Shown: piece by piece, positions 8,024 through 18,200 of the stretch
How the letters are laid out: every line of letters starts with the position of its first letter
Numbering within the stretch: position 1 is the first letter of the stretch
Assembly: GCF_022968795.1 (NCBI RefSeq)
Contig: NZ_JALJRB010000015.1
Span: 50,362-114,361, forward strand
Source of the DNA: Desulfatitalea alkaliphila
Lineage (GTDB): Bacteria > Desulfobacterota > Desulfobacteria > Desulfobacterales > Desulfosarcinaceae
DNA: 64,000 bases
Direction of reading: 5' to 3'
The notes under the pieces: generated by a model
Database searches by the model: none
Told to the model about the DNA's origin: nothing
What the model saw: the letters and a program-made list of their open reading frames with translations, nothing else
Translations under genes and position numbers: made by a program

Positions 8024-9289
8024 ATGCGACTCAAACTGATCTATCCCCAATGGTCCAAGCTGATGCGGCAAACCGAATTCCATCTGCCGCCCCATGGCCC
8101 GGTGGTCTTCGCCGCCGCCCTGCCCGATGATGTGGACGTGGATTTCATCGACGAAAACCTGCAAACCATCGATTTCGATGACCGGCCGGACGTGGTGGCC
8201 ATCTCCATGATGCTCACCATCCAGGTCAAGCGGGGTTGGCAAATCGCCGATACCTACCGGCGCATGGGCGTTCCCGTCATCTTCGGCGGCATCGCCACCA
8301 TGCTGCATGCCGAAGAGACCATGGCCCATGCCGACGCCGTCTTTCTGGGGGAAGCCGAGGGCCACATGGAAAAAGTGTTGGATGACCTGCGCCGCGGCGC
8401 CTTGCAGAAAGTGTACGACCATCTGGAAGACCGCCCTCCCATCGAAATGGTGGGCACCGCCCGACGGGACATCCTGCAGCGGGATCTGTACAACTACAAA
8501 GGGGTGCAGATGGTGGACCTGGTGCACGCCTCCCGCGGCTGCCGCTATCACTGCTACCCCTGCGCCGTGGCCTATTTGGGCGGCCGCCGGTTCCGACCAC
8601 GGCCCATCGACAAATCCATCGCCGAGATGGCCGCCATCGACAACAACCGCCTGTTCGTGGTCGACAACTCCCTGGCCCAGGACACCGCCTGGGAAATGGA
8701 CCTGTTCCGCGAAATGATCCCCCTCAAGAAGAAGTGGTGCTGCCATCCCATCGAAGACAAACCCGAAGTGCTGGACCTGGCCGCCCAAGCGGGCGCCTGG
8801 TATGTCTACCAGGCGGTTTTCGATACGTCGAACTACATCCGCGAGCGCATCAAACGCTACCACGATCATGGCATCGGGGTGGAGGGCACCATTCTGCTGG
8901 GATTGGACGATCACACCGAAGACAGTATCAAACGGCTGATCGATTTTCTGTTGGAGATCGAACTGGATCTGGCCGAATTCACCGTGCTGACCCCCTTTCC
9001 CCACACCAAGGCGTGGGACGACCTGCACGGGTCGGGACGCATCTTCACCTACGACTGGGACGCCTATTCGGCCGACAATGTGGTCTACCACCCCAAACAC
9101 ATGAGTGCCGAGAAGCTCCAGGAGCTGCTCGCTTATGCCTGGGACACCTTCTACCAGGACGAGCCCCAGGAGATGAAGATGTCCAAGCTGTTTGCCCAGG
9201 TGATCCGCAAAGAGATGGCCGACAACACCTATCGGCCCCGCAGGGGGGAGCTGCGCGACCGGGCTTTTGGAAGACCCCTGGAGGTATAA
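8024..9289 (+). CDS. B12-binding-type radical SAM protein
   Basis: 421 residues: an N-terminal cobalamin-binding-like domain (residues 1-125; IFGGIATML and GEAEGH loops, no DxHxxG) and a radical SAM core with Cys173, Cys177 and Cys180 (RGCRYHCYPC). The region after the cysteines (GGRRFRPRP, VVDNSLAQD, LGLDDHTEDS) is as in BchE-like enzymes. It is the last gene of the rightward operon, 23 bp after the lipoprotein gene, with a clear AAAAGGA ribosome-binding site. A hairpin follows at 9356. It is much shorter at the C-terminus than the copies at 12844 and 19197. Reaction unknown. Confidence 0.85.
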   Translation: MRLKLIYPQWSKLMRQTEFHLPPHGPVVFAAALPDDVDVDFIDENLQTIDFDDRPDVVAISMMLTIQVKRGWQIADTYRRMGVPVIFGGIATMLHAEETMAHADAVFLGEAEGHMEKVLDDLRRGALQKVYDHLEDRPPIEMVGTARRDILQRDLYNYKGVQMVDLVHASRGCRYHCYPCAVAYLGGRRFRPRPIDKSIAEMAAIDNNRLFVVDNSLAQDTAWEMDLFREMIPLKKKWCCHPIEDKPEVLDLAAQAGAWYVYQAVFDTSNYIRERIKRYHDHGIGVEGTILLGLDDHTEDSIKRLIDFLLEIELDLAEFTVLTPFPHTKAWDDLHGSGRIFTYDWDAYSADNVVYHPKHMSAEKLQELLAYAWDTFYQDEPQEMKMSKLFAQVIRKEMADNTYRPRRGELRDRAFGRPLEV

Positions 9290-9355
9290 ACGTCTATTTC
9301 AGGAATCGCGCAAACGGTGCTGCTGGACCTTGTTTGCGTCCAACCCACCATCTGC

Positions 9356-9382
9356 GAGGCGGGCTGACACACAGCCCGCCTC
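9356..9382. terminator. Hairpin between convergent genes
   Basis: A perfect 11-bp stem (GAGGCGGGCTG with its complement) and a 5-nt loop lie between the ends of the radical SAM gene and the TRAP permease gene. No T-run follows on either strand, so it may need other factors to terminate. Confidence 0.55.
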
Positions 9383-9385
9383 GGC

Positions 9386-11596
9386 TCAGGCCGCCGCAGC
9401 CGGCGGTGTTCTTCTTTTCACCCGCCACTTCTGCCAAGCGTACATACCAAAGTAAGCGCTGATGCCGATGGCTTGAATCGTGGTCGGCCCCAGGGGCAGG
9501 TGGGACTCGATGACCGCCGCCTTGAAGGTGGATGCGGCCACGGCCAGCAAGATGAGCCGCTCCAGGATGTTACAATGCACCACCAGGTGGCCCTGGAGAA
9601 ACGAGGCGAAGGCGAACATGGCGATCAATCCGGAAAAGAAGACCCAGATAATCCGGACGGGATTGTCCAGCCAGATAATGGCGCCCGTCTCGGTGACACC
9701 GTCGATCATCAACAGTTCGTTGTTGAACAGGAAGATGAACGGCAGGATCGCCGTGCGCAGGTCGTAGGTGAAGCCCTGGATGCCGGTGCGAATGGGATCG
9801 GACCGGGCGATGGCGGCCCCGGCATAGGCCGCCAGCCCCACCGGCGGCGTGTCGTCGGCCAGAATACCAAAGTAGAAAACGAAGAGATGAGCGGCGATCA
9901 GTGGAAACACCAGGCCCGCGTCGCCCCCCAGGGTGACGATGACTGGGGCGGTGAGGGTGGCCATGATGATGTAGTTGGCCGTGGTGGGCATGCCCATGCC
10001 CAGGATCAGGCAGGTCATGGCGGTGAAGATCAGCATCAGCACCACGTTGCCCATGGAGATGGTGTCGATGAGGGTGATGAAGCGCCCCACCAGCCCGGTG
10101 ATGGTCACCACCCCCACGATAATGCCCGCCGTGGCGGTGGCCACGCCCACGGAAATCATGTTGCGCGCACCACCGATCAAACCCTGCCAGACATCCATGA
10201 GACCTGTCACGAATGCCTTGCGCAATTCGACGGTCATGTCGACATCTTGCGTCAGCGTCCCGGACCGGCGGGCCAAGGTGAGCGAAAAATAGAGGGTGAT
10301 CGGCCGCTGAATGAGCATGATCACCACCAGGGATTCGATGGCCAGGAGCACCGCGGTCACCGGTGAACGGCGCAACACGACCAGGTAGATGATCAAAACC
10401 GCCAAGGGAATCAAAAAATGGATGCCCCGCAGGAAGGTCCGTTTGAAAAGCGGCAGCAATTCCCGCGGCAAGGCAGCCACGCCCAGCTTGAGCGCCTCCA
10501 TGTGCACCACGTAAAACAATGCCAGGTAGGATATCAGGGCCGGCAGCAGTGCCGCCCGCACCACATCCAGGTAGGGAATCCCCAGAATCTCGGCCATGAT
10601 GAAGGCGGCCGCGCCCATGATGGGGGGCATCAACTGCCCATTGGTGGAGGCGGCCACCTCGATGGCGGCGGCTTTGTAGGGCGGCAGCCCCACCTTCTTC
10701 ATCAAAGGAATGGTGAAGGTGCCGGTGGTGACGGTGTTGGCGATGGAGGAGCCGGAAACCAGGCCGGTCAAACCGGAGGCCAACACCGCCGCTTTGGCCG
10801 GTCCGCCCCGATAGGTGCCCAGGGCGGAAAAGGCCACATCGATGAAATATTTGCCGCCCCCGGCCTTGTCCAGCAGGGAGCCGAACAGCACGAACAAAAA
10901 CACGAAATCGGTGGAGACGCCCAGGGGCACGCCGAAAATACCGGTGGTGGTCAAATACATGTCGCTGATGATGAAATCCAGCGGGACGCCGCGATGGCGC
11001 AGCACTTCGGGCAGGTAGGGACCGCCTATGGTGTAGAGGATGAACAGTGCGGCCAGAGTGGCCAGGGCCGGACCGAGACTGCGCCGGGCCGCCTCCAGCA
11101 GCAAAACGATCAGGATGGTGCCCAGCACGATATCGGTGGTGTTGGGCAACCCCTGACGCATGATCAGTTGGTTGTAGTCCCACCAAATGTAGAGGGCGGC
11201 GGTGACGCCGACCACCGCCAATACGATATCCTGGAGGGGAATACGTGTGATGATCGACCGCCCGGACCGCAGGGGCAGCACCTTGCGCAGCCCCCGGATC
11301 CAGAAGGGCGGCCGATGAGGTTTGTAGCTCGGATAGAGCAGAAAGGCCAGTGCCATGGCGAAGGCCAGGTGCCAGGCCCTGGCCACATGGGAGTCGATGG
11401 GCCGAAAGGCGATGAAGAGCTGGTAGCCGGACCAGGCCAGGCACATCAGGGTGATCACCCAGGATGCAATCCAGCTGCGGGGATTGCGGGCGCCCGCTTC
11501 CGCACCGGCCAGAATCTGCTGGGCCTCTTTCGCGCCGTTTTTCACATCCGACTGCTTGTCGGCACCGCGATCCGCACTTGCAACATCACCGCCCAT
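9386..11596 (-). CDS. TRAP transporter permease, fused 4TM/12TM (DctQM-like)
   Basis: 736 residues, strongly hydrophobic with about 17-19 membrane segments: the small (DctQ-like) and large (DctM-like) permease subunits are joined, as is usual for TAXI-TRAP systems. Signature stretches of the large subunit are present (LTGLVSGSSIANTVTTG, NGQLMPPIMGAAAFIMAE, LILGMGMPTTANYI). It uses an ion gradient to import an organic acid bound by the periplasmic protein encoded just upstream. The substrate is unknown. It lies inside the lipid cluster and may supply a precursor, or may be an unrelated insertion. Confidence 0.93.
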   Translation of the reverse strand: MGGDVASADRGADKQSDVKNGAKEAQQILAGAEAGARNPRSWIASWVITLMCLAWSGYQLFIAFRPIDSHVARAWHLAFAMALAFLLYPSYKPHRPPFWIRGLRKVLPLRSGRSIITRIPLQDIVLAVVGVTAALYIWWDYNQLIMRQGLPNTTDIVLGTILIVLLLEAARRSLGPALATLAALFILYTIGGPYLPEVLRHRGVPLDFIISDMYLTTTGIFGVPLGVSTDFVFLFVLFGSLLDKAGGGKYFIDVAFSALGTYRGGPAKAAVLASGLTGLVSGSSIANTVTTGTFTIPLMKKVGLPPYKAAAIEVAASTNGQLMPPIMGAAAFIMAEILGIPYLDVVRAALLPALISYLALFYVVHMEALKLGVAALPRELLPLFKRTFLRGIHFLIPLAVLIIYLVVLRRSPVTAVLLAIESLVVIMLIQRPITLYFSLTLARRSGTLTQDVDMTVELRKAFVTGLMDVWQGLIGGARNMISVGVATATAGIIVGVVTITGLVGRFITLIDTISMGNVVLMLIFTAMTCLILGMGMPTTANYIIMATLTAPVIVTLGGDAGLVFPLIAAHLFVFYFGILADDTPPVGLAAYAGAAIARSDPIRTGIQGFTYDLRTAILPFIFLFNNELLMIDGVTETGAIIWLDNPVRIIWVFFSGLIAMFAFASFLQGHLVVHCNILERLILLAVAASTFKAAVIESHLPLGPTTIQAIGISAYFGMYAWQKWRVKRRTPPAAAA

Positions 11597-11625
11597 GGGC
11601 CCCTTTCTCCTCTATTCGGTTTTGC

Positions 11626-12585
11626 TTACATCCATCCTTTTTCCTTGTAGTATTTCAAGGCACCGGGATGAAAAGGCGCCGAAAGCCCCTGCAGCATCTC
11701 CTTGGGATCCAGATGCCGGAAGGCGGCATGGGAACCCTTGAGTTGTTGCAGATTCTCGAAAACGGTCTTGACCATGTCGTAAACGATCTGATCGTCCACC
11801 GTTTCATGGCTGATGACCGTGGCGGTCACCGCGTAGGTGGGCACGTCGTAGTCCACACCCTTGTAAGTGCCGGCGGGAATTTTGGTGAAAATGTAGTACG
11901 GCTTCTCTTCCGCCATCTTCTTGATGTCCGGATGATCCAAGGGCACCATGACGATGTCCACGGACTGGGCCGGCTCTTCAATGGCCGCGCTGGGGTTGCC
12001 TACCGTGTAGAAGAAGGCGTCGATCTTGCGGTCCACCAGGGCCCGGGACGCTTCGTGCTGCTGCAAGCTCTCGGCCCGCAGATCGCTGGAAGGATCGATG
12101 CCGTAAATCCGAAGCACCTCCTCGGCATTGAACCGCTGGCCGGAGCCGGGATTGCCGATGTTGACCCGTTTGCCCTTGATGTCCTCAACCTTCTTGATCC
12201 CCGTGTCCTTGCGGGTCACCAGCATCACGGTCTCGGGATGCATGCTGAACACGCTACGCAGGTTCTTGACCGGCTTGCCTTCCCAATCGGCGACCCCGTT
12301 GAAGGCCTGATAGTTGCGGTCCGACTGGGCCACGCCGAAATCGAAGGTTTCACGCACCATGGCGTTGATATTGAACACCGAGCCGCCCGTGGGGCGCCCG
12401 ATGTAGTTGTAGTCATCGCCGCGGTGCCGGTTCATCAGGTTGCTGATCTGCAAAGCCACCTGGTAGTAAACACCCACGATGGATGCACCGCCGAACAGCA
12501 CATCGGTTTTGGCCATGGCCGGTTGCACCGGCACGATCAGCGCCGCGATTACCAAAGCTACAAGAACGACTCTTTTCCAAGCCAT
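11626..12585 (-). CDS. TAXI family TRAP transporter solute-binding protein
   Basis: 319 residues with a Sec signal peptide (MAWKRVV to PAMAKT) and the TAXI-family opening VLFGGASIVGVYYQVA. Other family features are a central IKGKRVNIGNPGSGQRFNAE-type segment and a C-terminal PGALKYYKEKGW. It binds a carboxylate in the periplasm and delivers it to the fused permease, whose gene starts 29 bp downstream. The ATG at 12585 has a strong AAAGGAGG site 6 bp upstream; in-frame sequence further upstream is not protein-like. Confidence 0.93.
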   Translation of the reverse strand: MAWKRVVLVALVIAALIVPVQPAMAKTDVLFGGASIVGVYYQVALQISNLMNRHRGDDYNYIGRPTGGSVFNINAMVRETFDFGVAQSDRNYQAFNGVADWEGKPVKNLRSVFSMHPETVMLVTRKDTGIKKVEDIKGKRVNIGNPGSGQRFNAEEVLRIYGIDPSSDLRAESLQQHEASRALVDRKIDAFFYTVGNPSAAIEEPAQSVDIVMVPLDHPDIKKMAEEKPYYIFTKIPAGTYKGVDYDVPTYAVTATVISHETVDDQIVYDMVKTVFENLQQLKGSHAAFRHLDPKEMLQGLSAPFHPGALKYYKEKGWM

Positions 12586-12843
12586 ACCTGCCTCCTTTCG
12601 ATTTTCGGTTGAATGGTGGGGGAAAATGTGGTTGCCGTTTATCTGCAAGAGGATAGTGGATATTGGGACCCGGCCTTCGTTTTCTAAGCTAGGCGAGCCA
12701 CCCCTTGCGGTGCCGACAGAAAACGCCACACGTTAAAAAGGTATAAAATTCCGCAAGTTGATCATACCGTTCGAGTATGGCAAAAAGCACGGCATGTGTC
12801 AACTGTCATTCAGAAACTATAAGGCGTTTTTTTCTTTGCGCCA

Positions 12844-14289
12844 CTATCGGGGCTCCGCTGTTTCCCTGGCCGGCTCGAAGCTGCGCATGGCGCTCAGGAA
12901 CCCGGGCAGATGACGCACCATGAACCACAAACTGCGGCGGTGCTCCCATATGCGCCGGCGAAATCGGCGACGCCAGCCCGGGTCGGAGTAGAACCGCTTG
13001 ACATGGGTGTTGTAGAGCTGATCCAAGCGTTCCAACGATCCGATCTGCCGCGGCACGAAAACGAAGTTCAGGCAGTTCATCAAGCGCCAATCCTCGTTCA
13101 CCGTTCCCTGCGCGAATATGGACCGCCACACCGGCGCACCGTGAAAGGGCGTGAATTTGGCCATGTTCATATCGTCCAGCCCCAGAGAGAGGACGAAATC
13201 GCTGGTTTTGCGGATCGACGCCACCGTTTCGCCCGGCAAGCCCATCATGAAGAGCCCCTTGGCCCGCAGCCCGGCGGCCTGGATGCGGCGCACCGTGTCT
13301 CGCACATCGTCCAGGTAGACGCCCGGTTTGTGCACTTCCAACAGATCGGGGTCGCCCGATTCGATGCCCAGGGAGACCATCAGGCAGCCGGCCGCCTTGA
13401 GCATGCGCAGCAGGTTGTCATCCGCATGCCCGACGCGCACGGCGCAGTTGAAATGCAGCCCCAGGGGTTTGGCCGTCAACAAGGTGCACAGCGTTTCGAT
13501 CCGCTCCCGGTTGAGGGTGAACAGGTCATCGTAAATGTTGATGTGGCGGACGCCGAAACGGTCCCGCAAATATTTCATGTGGGCGTAAATATAGGCGGCC
13601 GAGTTGTAGCGAAACCCCTGCTTGAAAACCGATCGGTCACAATAGGAACACCGGTAGGGGCAGCCGCGGCTGGTCACCATGGTGGCGCCGGGGGTTTGGA
13701 TGTAGCTGAACAGTGGCAGATGGTAGCCTTTGGGAAACCCGGCCAACTTTTCGTAGGCCGGAAAGGGCAGGTCATCCAGTTCGGGCAGGTGGGCCCTGGC
13801 CTTGTTCTGCACGCCACGGCCGCCCTCGCGCCACGCCAAACCGTCGATGGCGGCCGGCGCTGATCCGGCGGCCAGTTCGGCCAACGTGCGCTCGCCTTCC
13901 CCGAGGCACAGATGATCGATGTGCGGAAATTGGTCCAGCAGCGGCGCCCCGAGGGCCGACACATGCACCCCACCGAAAACGATCCCAACGGACGGCCGCC
14001 GCGCCTTGATGCCGCGGGCCATGTCATAGCCGTCCAAAAATCCGGATGTGGTGGCGGAAAACCCGACCAGGTCGGGGTCGTGGGCCAACACTTGCGCCAC
14101 ATTGGCATCGATGCCGACGGGCGCCGCGGGCCCCATGCAATCGTGCACCGCCACGGCATGGCCTTCCCGTTCCAAAAAGGCGGCAATGGAAAGCAGCCCC
14201 AGGGGGGCCATACGGTTGGCCGTGGTCGTCATGTCCTTGCGTCCGGCCAGCCAGTTGGAGCCGGCCGGGTGTACCAAAACAATACGCAT
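12844..14289 (-). CDS. B12-binding-type radical SAM protein
   Basis: 481 residues. Residues 1-140 form a cobalamin-binding-like domain (MAPLGLLSIAAFLEREGH, GGVHVSAL, LGEGERT) without DxHxxG. Cys210, Cys214 and Cys217 (SRGCPYRCSYC) bind the radical SAM cluster. A long C-terminal region follows (FTPFHGAPVWRS, then a basic tail). This is the HpnJ/BchE-like class. It is transcribed alone, away from the divergent glycosyltransferase-MMPL operon. I start at the ATG at 14289 with GAGGA upstream; longer in-frame versions add non-conserved sequence. Substrate not predictable; a tailoring step in the same pathway is my inference. Confidence 0.85.
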   Translation of the reverse strand: MRIVLVHPAGSNWLAGRKDMTTTANRMAPLGLLSIAAFLEREGHAVAVHDCMGPAAPVGIDANVAQVLAHDPDLVGFSATTSGFLDGYDMARGIKARRPSVGIVFGGVHVSALGAPLLDQFPHIDHLCLGEGERTLAELAAGSAPAAIDGLAWREGGRGVQNKARAHLPELDDLPFPAYEKLAGFPKGYHLPLFSYIQTPGATMVTSRGCPYRCSYCDRSVFKQGFRYNSAAYIYAHMKYLRDRFGVRHINIYDDLFTLNRERIETLCTLLTAKPLGLHFNCAVRVGHADDNLLRMLKAAGCLMVSLGIESGDPDLLEVHKPGVYLDDVRDTVRRIQAAGLRAKGLFMMGLPGETVASIRKTSDFVLSLGLDDMNMAKFTPFHGAPVWRSIFAQGTVNEDWRLMNCLNFVFVPRQIGSLERLDQLYNTHVKRFYSDPGWRRRFRRRIWEHRRSLWFMVRHLPGFLSAMRSFEPARETAEPR

Positions 14290-14487
14290 GATCAATTGTC
14301 CTCGGGGCGCGGCCGTGCAGTGCGGCCACCACCCCCTTTTGTAATGCGCGTTGCCGCACCGGTATCTGTCGGGCAAGGGGTATCCGGACGGAACCGGGAA
14401 TGCGGTTGAATTTTGCCCTGCCTCCATGTAGAAAGGGGGCGCTACTCGTTATACATTCGCAACCGGTCATGGGAAAGCGTTTTTTCC

Positions 14488-15204
14488 ATGGAACGAACCA
14501 TGCATACTCCCTGGGATTTTTTCGATAAAATCTATTGCATTTCGCTGGCCGAACGCAACGACAGACGGCAGGAGGCCCGCGTCCAGTTCCAGCGGGTGGG
14601 GTTGTCGCGGCGGGTGGACTTTGTGATCGTGGACAAACACCCGACGGATTGCGAGCAGGGCATCTATGAATCCCACCTGCACTGCATGCGGCAAGGGCTC
14701 GCCGACGGCGCCGAAAGCATCATGATCTTCGAGGACGATGTGGTTTTTGATCGCTTTTCCCATCAATGCCTGAGCGACGCCACGGCATTCCTGGCATCCC
14801 TTCCCACCTGGCATCTCTTTTTCCTCGGCTGCATGGTCAAAGGCAGCCGGCGCACCGTCTGTTCCCATGTGCTGCAGATTCGTTATCGCAGCCTGACCCA
14901 CGCCTATGCGGTGCATCGCGATTTCGCCCGGCAGCTGGTGCCACAACCCTGGCGGGGGGTGCCCTACGACGATTTTTTGAGGGATCTGAAAGACCCCCTC
15001 AGCTATGTGGTCCACCCCGCAATGGCCTTTCAAAGCGCCTCCCGCTCGGACAACCTGCGCTATTTGCCGCTGGATCGAATCCGCCGCCTGCTGGGCGGAT
15101 TGCGCAACCTCCAGAAAGCCAATGCGTTTTACCACCGCAACCGTTGGTCCATCCTCGCCGCCCACGGCGTCGTCCTTCTGCTGACCCTGCTGGCCATGCG
15201 CTGA
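14488..15204 (+). CDS. Glycosyltransferase family 25-like protein
   Basis: A 238-residue protein with the GT25 pattern: an N-terminal DKIYCISLAERNDRR (compare YVINLxxRxxR), CxxSHLHCM in the middle, and the acidic motif IMIFEDDVVF for nucleotide-sugar and metal binding. A C-terminal hydrophobic segment (ILAAHGVVLLLTLLAM) could hold it at the membrane. It would transfer a sugar to a lipid or LPS-type acceptor. First gene of a rightward operon with the MMPL-methyltransferase gene 12 bp downstream. ATG at 14488 chosen; 14500 is possible. Confidence 0.75.
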   Translation: MERTMHTPWDFFDKIYCISLAERNDRRQEARVQFQRVGLSRRVDFVIVDKHPTDCEQGIYESHLHCMRQGLADGAESIMIFEDDVVFDRFSHQCLSDATAFLASLPTWHLFFLGCMVKGSRRTVCSHVLQIRYRSLTHAYAVHRDFARQLVPQPWRGVPYDDFLRDLKDPLSYVVHPAMAFQSASRSDNLRYLPLDRIRRLLGGLRNLQKANAFYHRNRWSILAAHGVVLLLTLLAMR

Positions 15205-15216
15205 GAAACCGCCCCC

Positions 15217-18200
15217 ATGCGAATCCACACCCCCTTGTTTTTACTCACCCTGTTGGTCATCGGCGCCCTGGTCGCCACCGGTTTGTGGATCGCGCGGATC
15301 GACACCGACATCACCCGCTATCTTCCCTCGGATGCACCGGCCATCGCCGACGCCGGCGCCATTTTCCAGCATCACCCCATGCAGGGCCAGATGGCCATCG
15401 ACCTGGCAGTGGCCGCGCCCAACCCCGAACTGCTAACCCGCACCGCACGCTATGTGGAAAATCGCCTGCAGGAGAGTGGCCTGTTCCGCCAGGTGGGCAT
15501 GGCGGCGATGCAGGCCCTCATGCCCGAGCTGCTGACTCATGTGACCGAGCAGTTGCCGATATTGTTCACTGCCGAGGAGCTCCAGACCCGGGTCGGTCCC
15601 TTGCTGTCCCCCGACCAAATCCAGAGCCGTTTGATCGCCTTGCGGCATCAGCTGCTGGGTCTGGACGCCATCGGCCAGGCCTCGCGCATCTCCAGGGACC
15701 CGCTGGCCTTGGGCGAAATCGTTCTCGCGCGTCTGGCCCATCTGGCGCCTACCCGCGACGTCGATCTTCTTGACGGACGCCCCCTGAGCAGCGACGGCCG
15801 GCATCTACTGGTGGTGGCCACGCCCACCCAACCGGGGGCGGACACCGCCTTTGCCCTGCGCCTGGAAACCTTTCTGGCAACCCTGGCCGATGAAGTGGCC
15901 CTGCGCACCGCAGACACCGAACCCGTCGCCTTGACACCCATGGGTGCCTACCGCGCCGCATTGGACAATGAGCGCATCGCGCGGCGGGACGTGCAAAAGG
16001 CCATCGGCTTGGCGACTCTGGGTATCGCCCTGCTGCTGCTGATCGCCTTCCCCAGACCTTTGCTGGGTCTGTTCGCTTTCCTGCCGGCGGCGGCCGGCAC
16101 GGCGGCGGCCTTCTTCATTCTGGCCCTTGTCCATGACACCATCTCCATCATGGCCATCGGCTTCGGCGGCGCGGTGATCTCCATCACCGTGGATCACGGC
16201 ATCGCCTACCTGCTCTTTCTGGATCAAACCCAAACCACTTACGGCCGACGGGCCTCGCGGGAGATCTGGGCCATCGGCCTGGTGGCCGCCCTGACGTCGA
16301 TCGGCGCCTTCGCCGCCTTGAATCTGACCGGCTTTCCGGTACTGGCCCAGTTGGGGCAGTTCGCCGCCCTGGGCATCGGTTTGGCCTTTCTCTTCGTGCA
16401 CTATGCGCTGCCCAAAATCTTCCCCGAGATGCCGCCGGCCCGTCAACGCCGGCTGCCGTTGTGGCAACTGGTGAACCGTATCCCCACGGCGGGCAAGGGC
16501 ACGGCCCTGGCCGCCCTGGCATTTGCCCTGGGAATGCTGTTTTTCGCCAAACCCGTTTTCGATACCGGCCTGGGCCGCATGAACACCGTGGGGCCGGAAA
16601 CAGCCGCCGCCGAGGCATTGATGGACCGGGTGTGGGGCGGCGGCGTGTTCGAACGCATCTATGTGATGACCACCGCCCCTGATCCCGCTGCCTTGCAGGC
16701 CATTGGCGACCGGTTGCTGACACTGTTCCAGGAGGATTTGACCCAACAGCGGCTGGCCGAGGGCTTTCTGCCCGGCATGCTGTTTCCCGGCGAACGCCGC
16801 CGCGCGGCAAACTTCCGTGCCTGGCGCGAATTCTGGACCCCGGAACGCCGGGCGACGGTGCGCGCCGCCCTGGCGGAGCAAGGTGGGGCATTGGGTTTCG
16901 CGCCGGGGGCCTTCACACCGTTTCTGACCACCCTGGAAAGGACCGCCCCCCCGCCGTCCGCGGCCGTGCCCGCCGCCTTTCACGACCTGATGGGCATCGT
17001 GGCCGGCGCCGATGGCACCTGGATGCAGTTCGCCACCCTGACCGCGGGACCACGCCATGATCCCGAGCGGTTCCATGACCGCTACGGTGACTTGGCCAAG
17101 CTGTTCGATCCCGTTTTCTTTTCCCGCACCCTCGGGGAGCTGCTCTTCACCACCTTCATCAAGATGCTGGCGGTGGTCGGTCTCAGCGTGGCGCTGCTGA
17201 TCTTCTTTTTCTTCTTCGATCTGAAACTGACCGCCATCACCTTGGCACCACTGCTGTTCGCCCTGGTCTGCACCCTGGGCACCCTCAATCTCATCGGCCA
17301 TCCCCTGGACATCCCGGGGCTGATGCTGGCCATCGTCGTTCTGGGCATGGGCACCGACTACGCCTTGTTGCTGGTGCGCGCCTACCAACGTTACGGTGGC
17401 TTTGCGGATCCCGGCTTCGAACGCATCCGCATGGCAGTGCTCATGGCGGCCTGCTCCACCCTGCTGGGTTTCGGCGTGCTGTGTCTGGCCGAGCACCAGC
17501 TGCTCTACAGCGCCGGCATCACCTCCCTTTTGGGCATCGGCTATGCGTTGATCGGCGCCTTCGTACTGTTGCCGCCCATGCTGGCCCACCATCTACAGCA
17601 CCGGTCGACGGACGCACCCGGCACCGCGACCACCATTGCCCAACGCATCCTGCGCCGTTATCGGCCGCTGGAACCCTACCCGCGCCTGTTCGCCCGCTTC
17701 AAGCTGCGCCACGATATGCTGTTTTGCGAACTGGCATCTCACCTGGAAGATGCGCGACCGCCGCGCACGGTGCTGGATATCGGCTGCGGTTATGGTGTCC
17801 CGGGTTGCTGGATGCTGGAACGGTTCGCATCGGCCCATATCCATGCCATCGATCCCGATCCCGAACGGGCACGGGTGGCCGCGCGGGTGTTCGGCGAGCG
17901 CGGCACGGTGACCTCTGCCGACGCCCCCCACTGGCCGCCGCCAGCCGAACCCGCCGAAATGGTTTTGCTGTTGGATGTGATCCACTTTTTAGATGCGCCC
18001 ACCCTGCACCGAACCCTGGCGCGTTTGCACCGCCATATGGCGCCGCAAGGGCTGCTGCTGATCCGCACCGTGGTGCCGCCCGACGGCACCCGCGCTTCAT
18101 TTCACTGGGTCCTGGACGCCTTGCGCATGAAGATGGCCGGCATCGTCGCACACCACCGCCCCGCCGCAATGGCTGCAAGGATGGTGCAAGCCGCGGGGTT

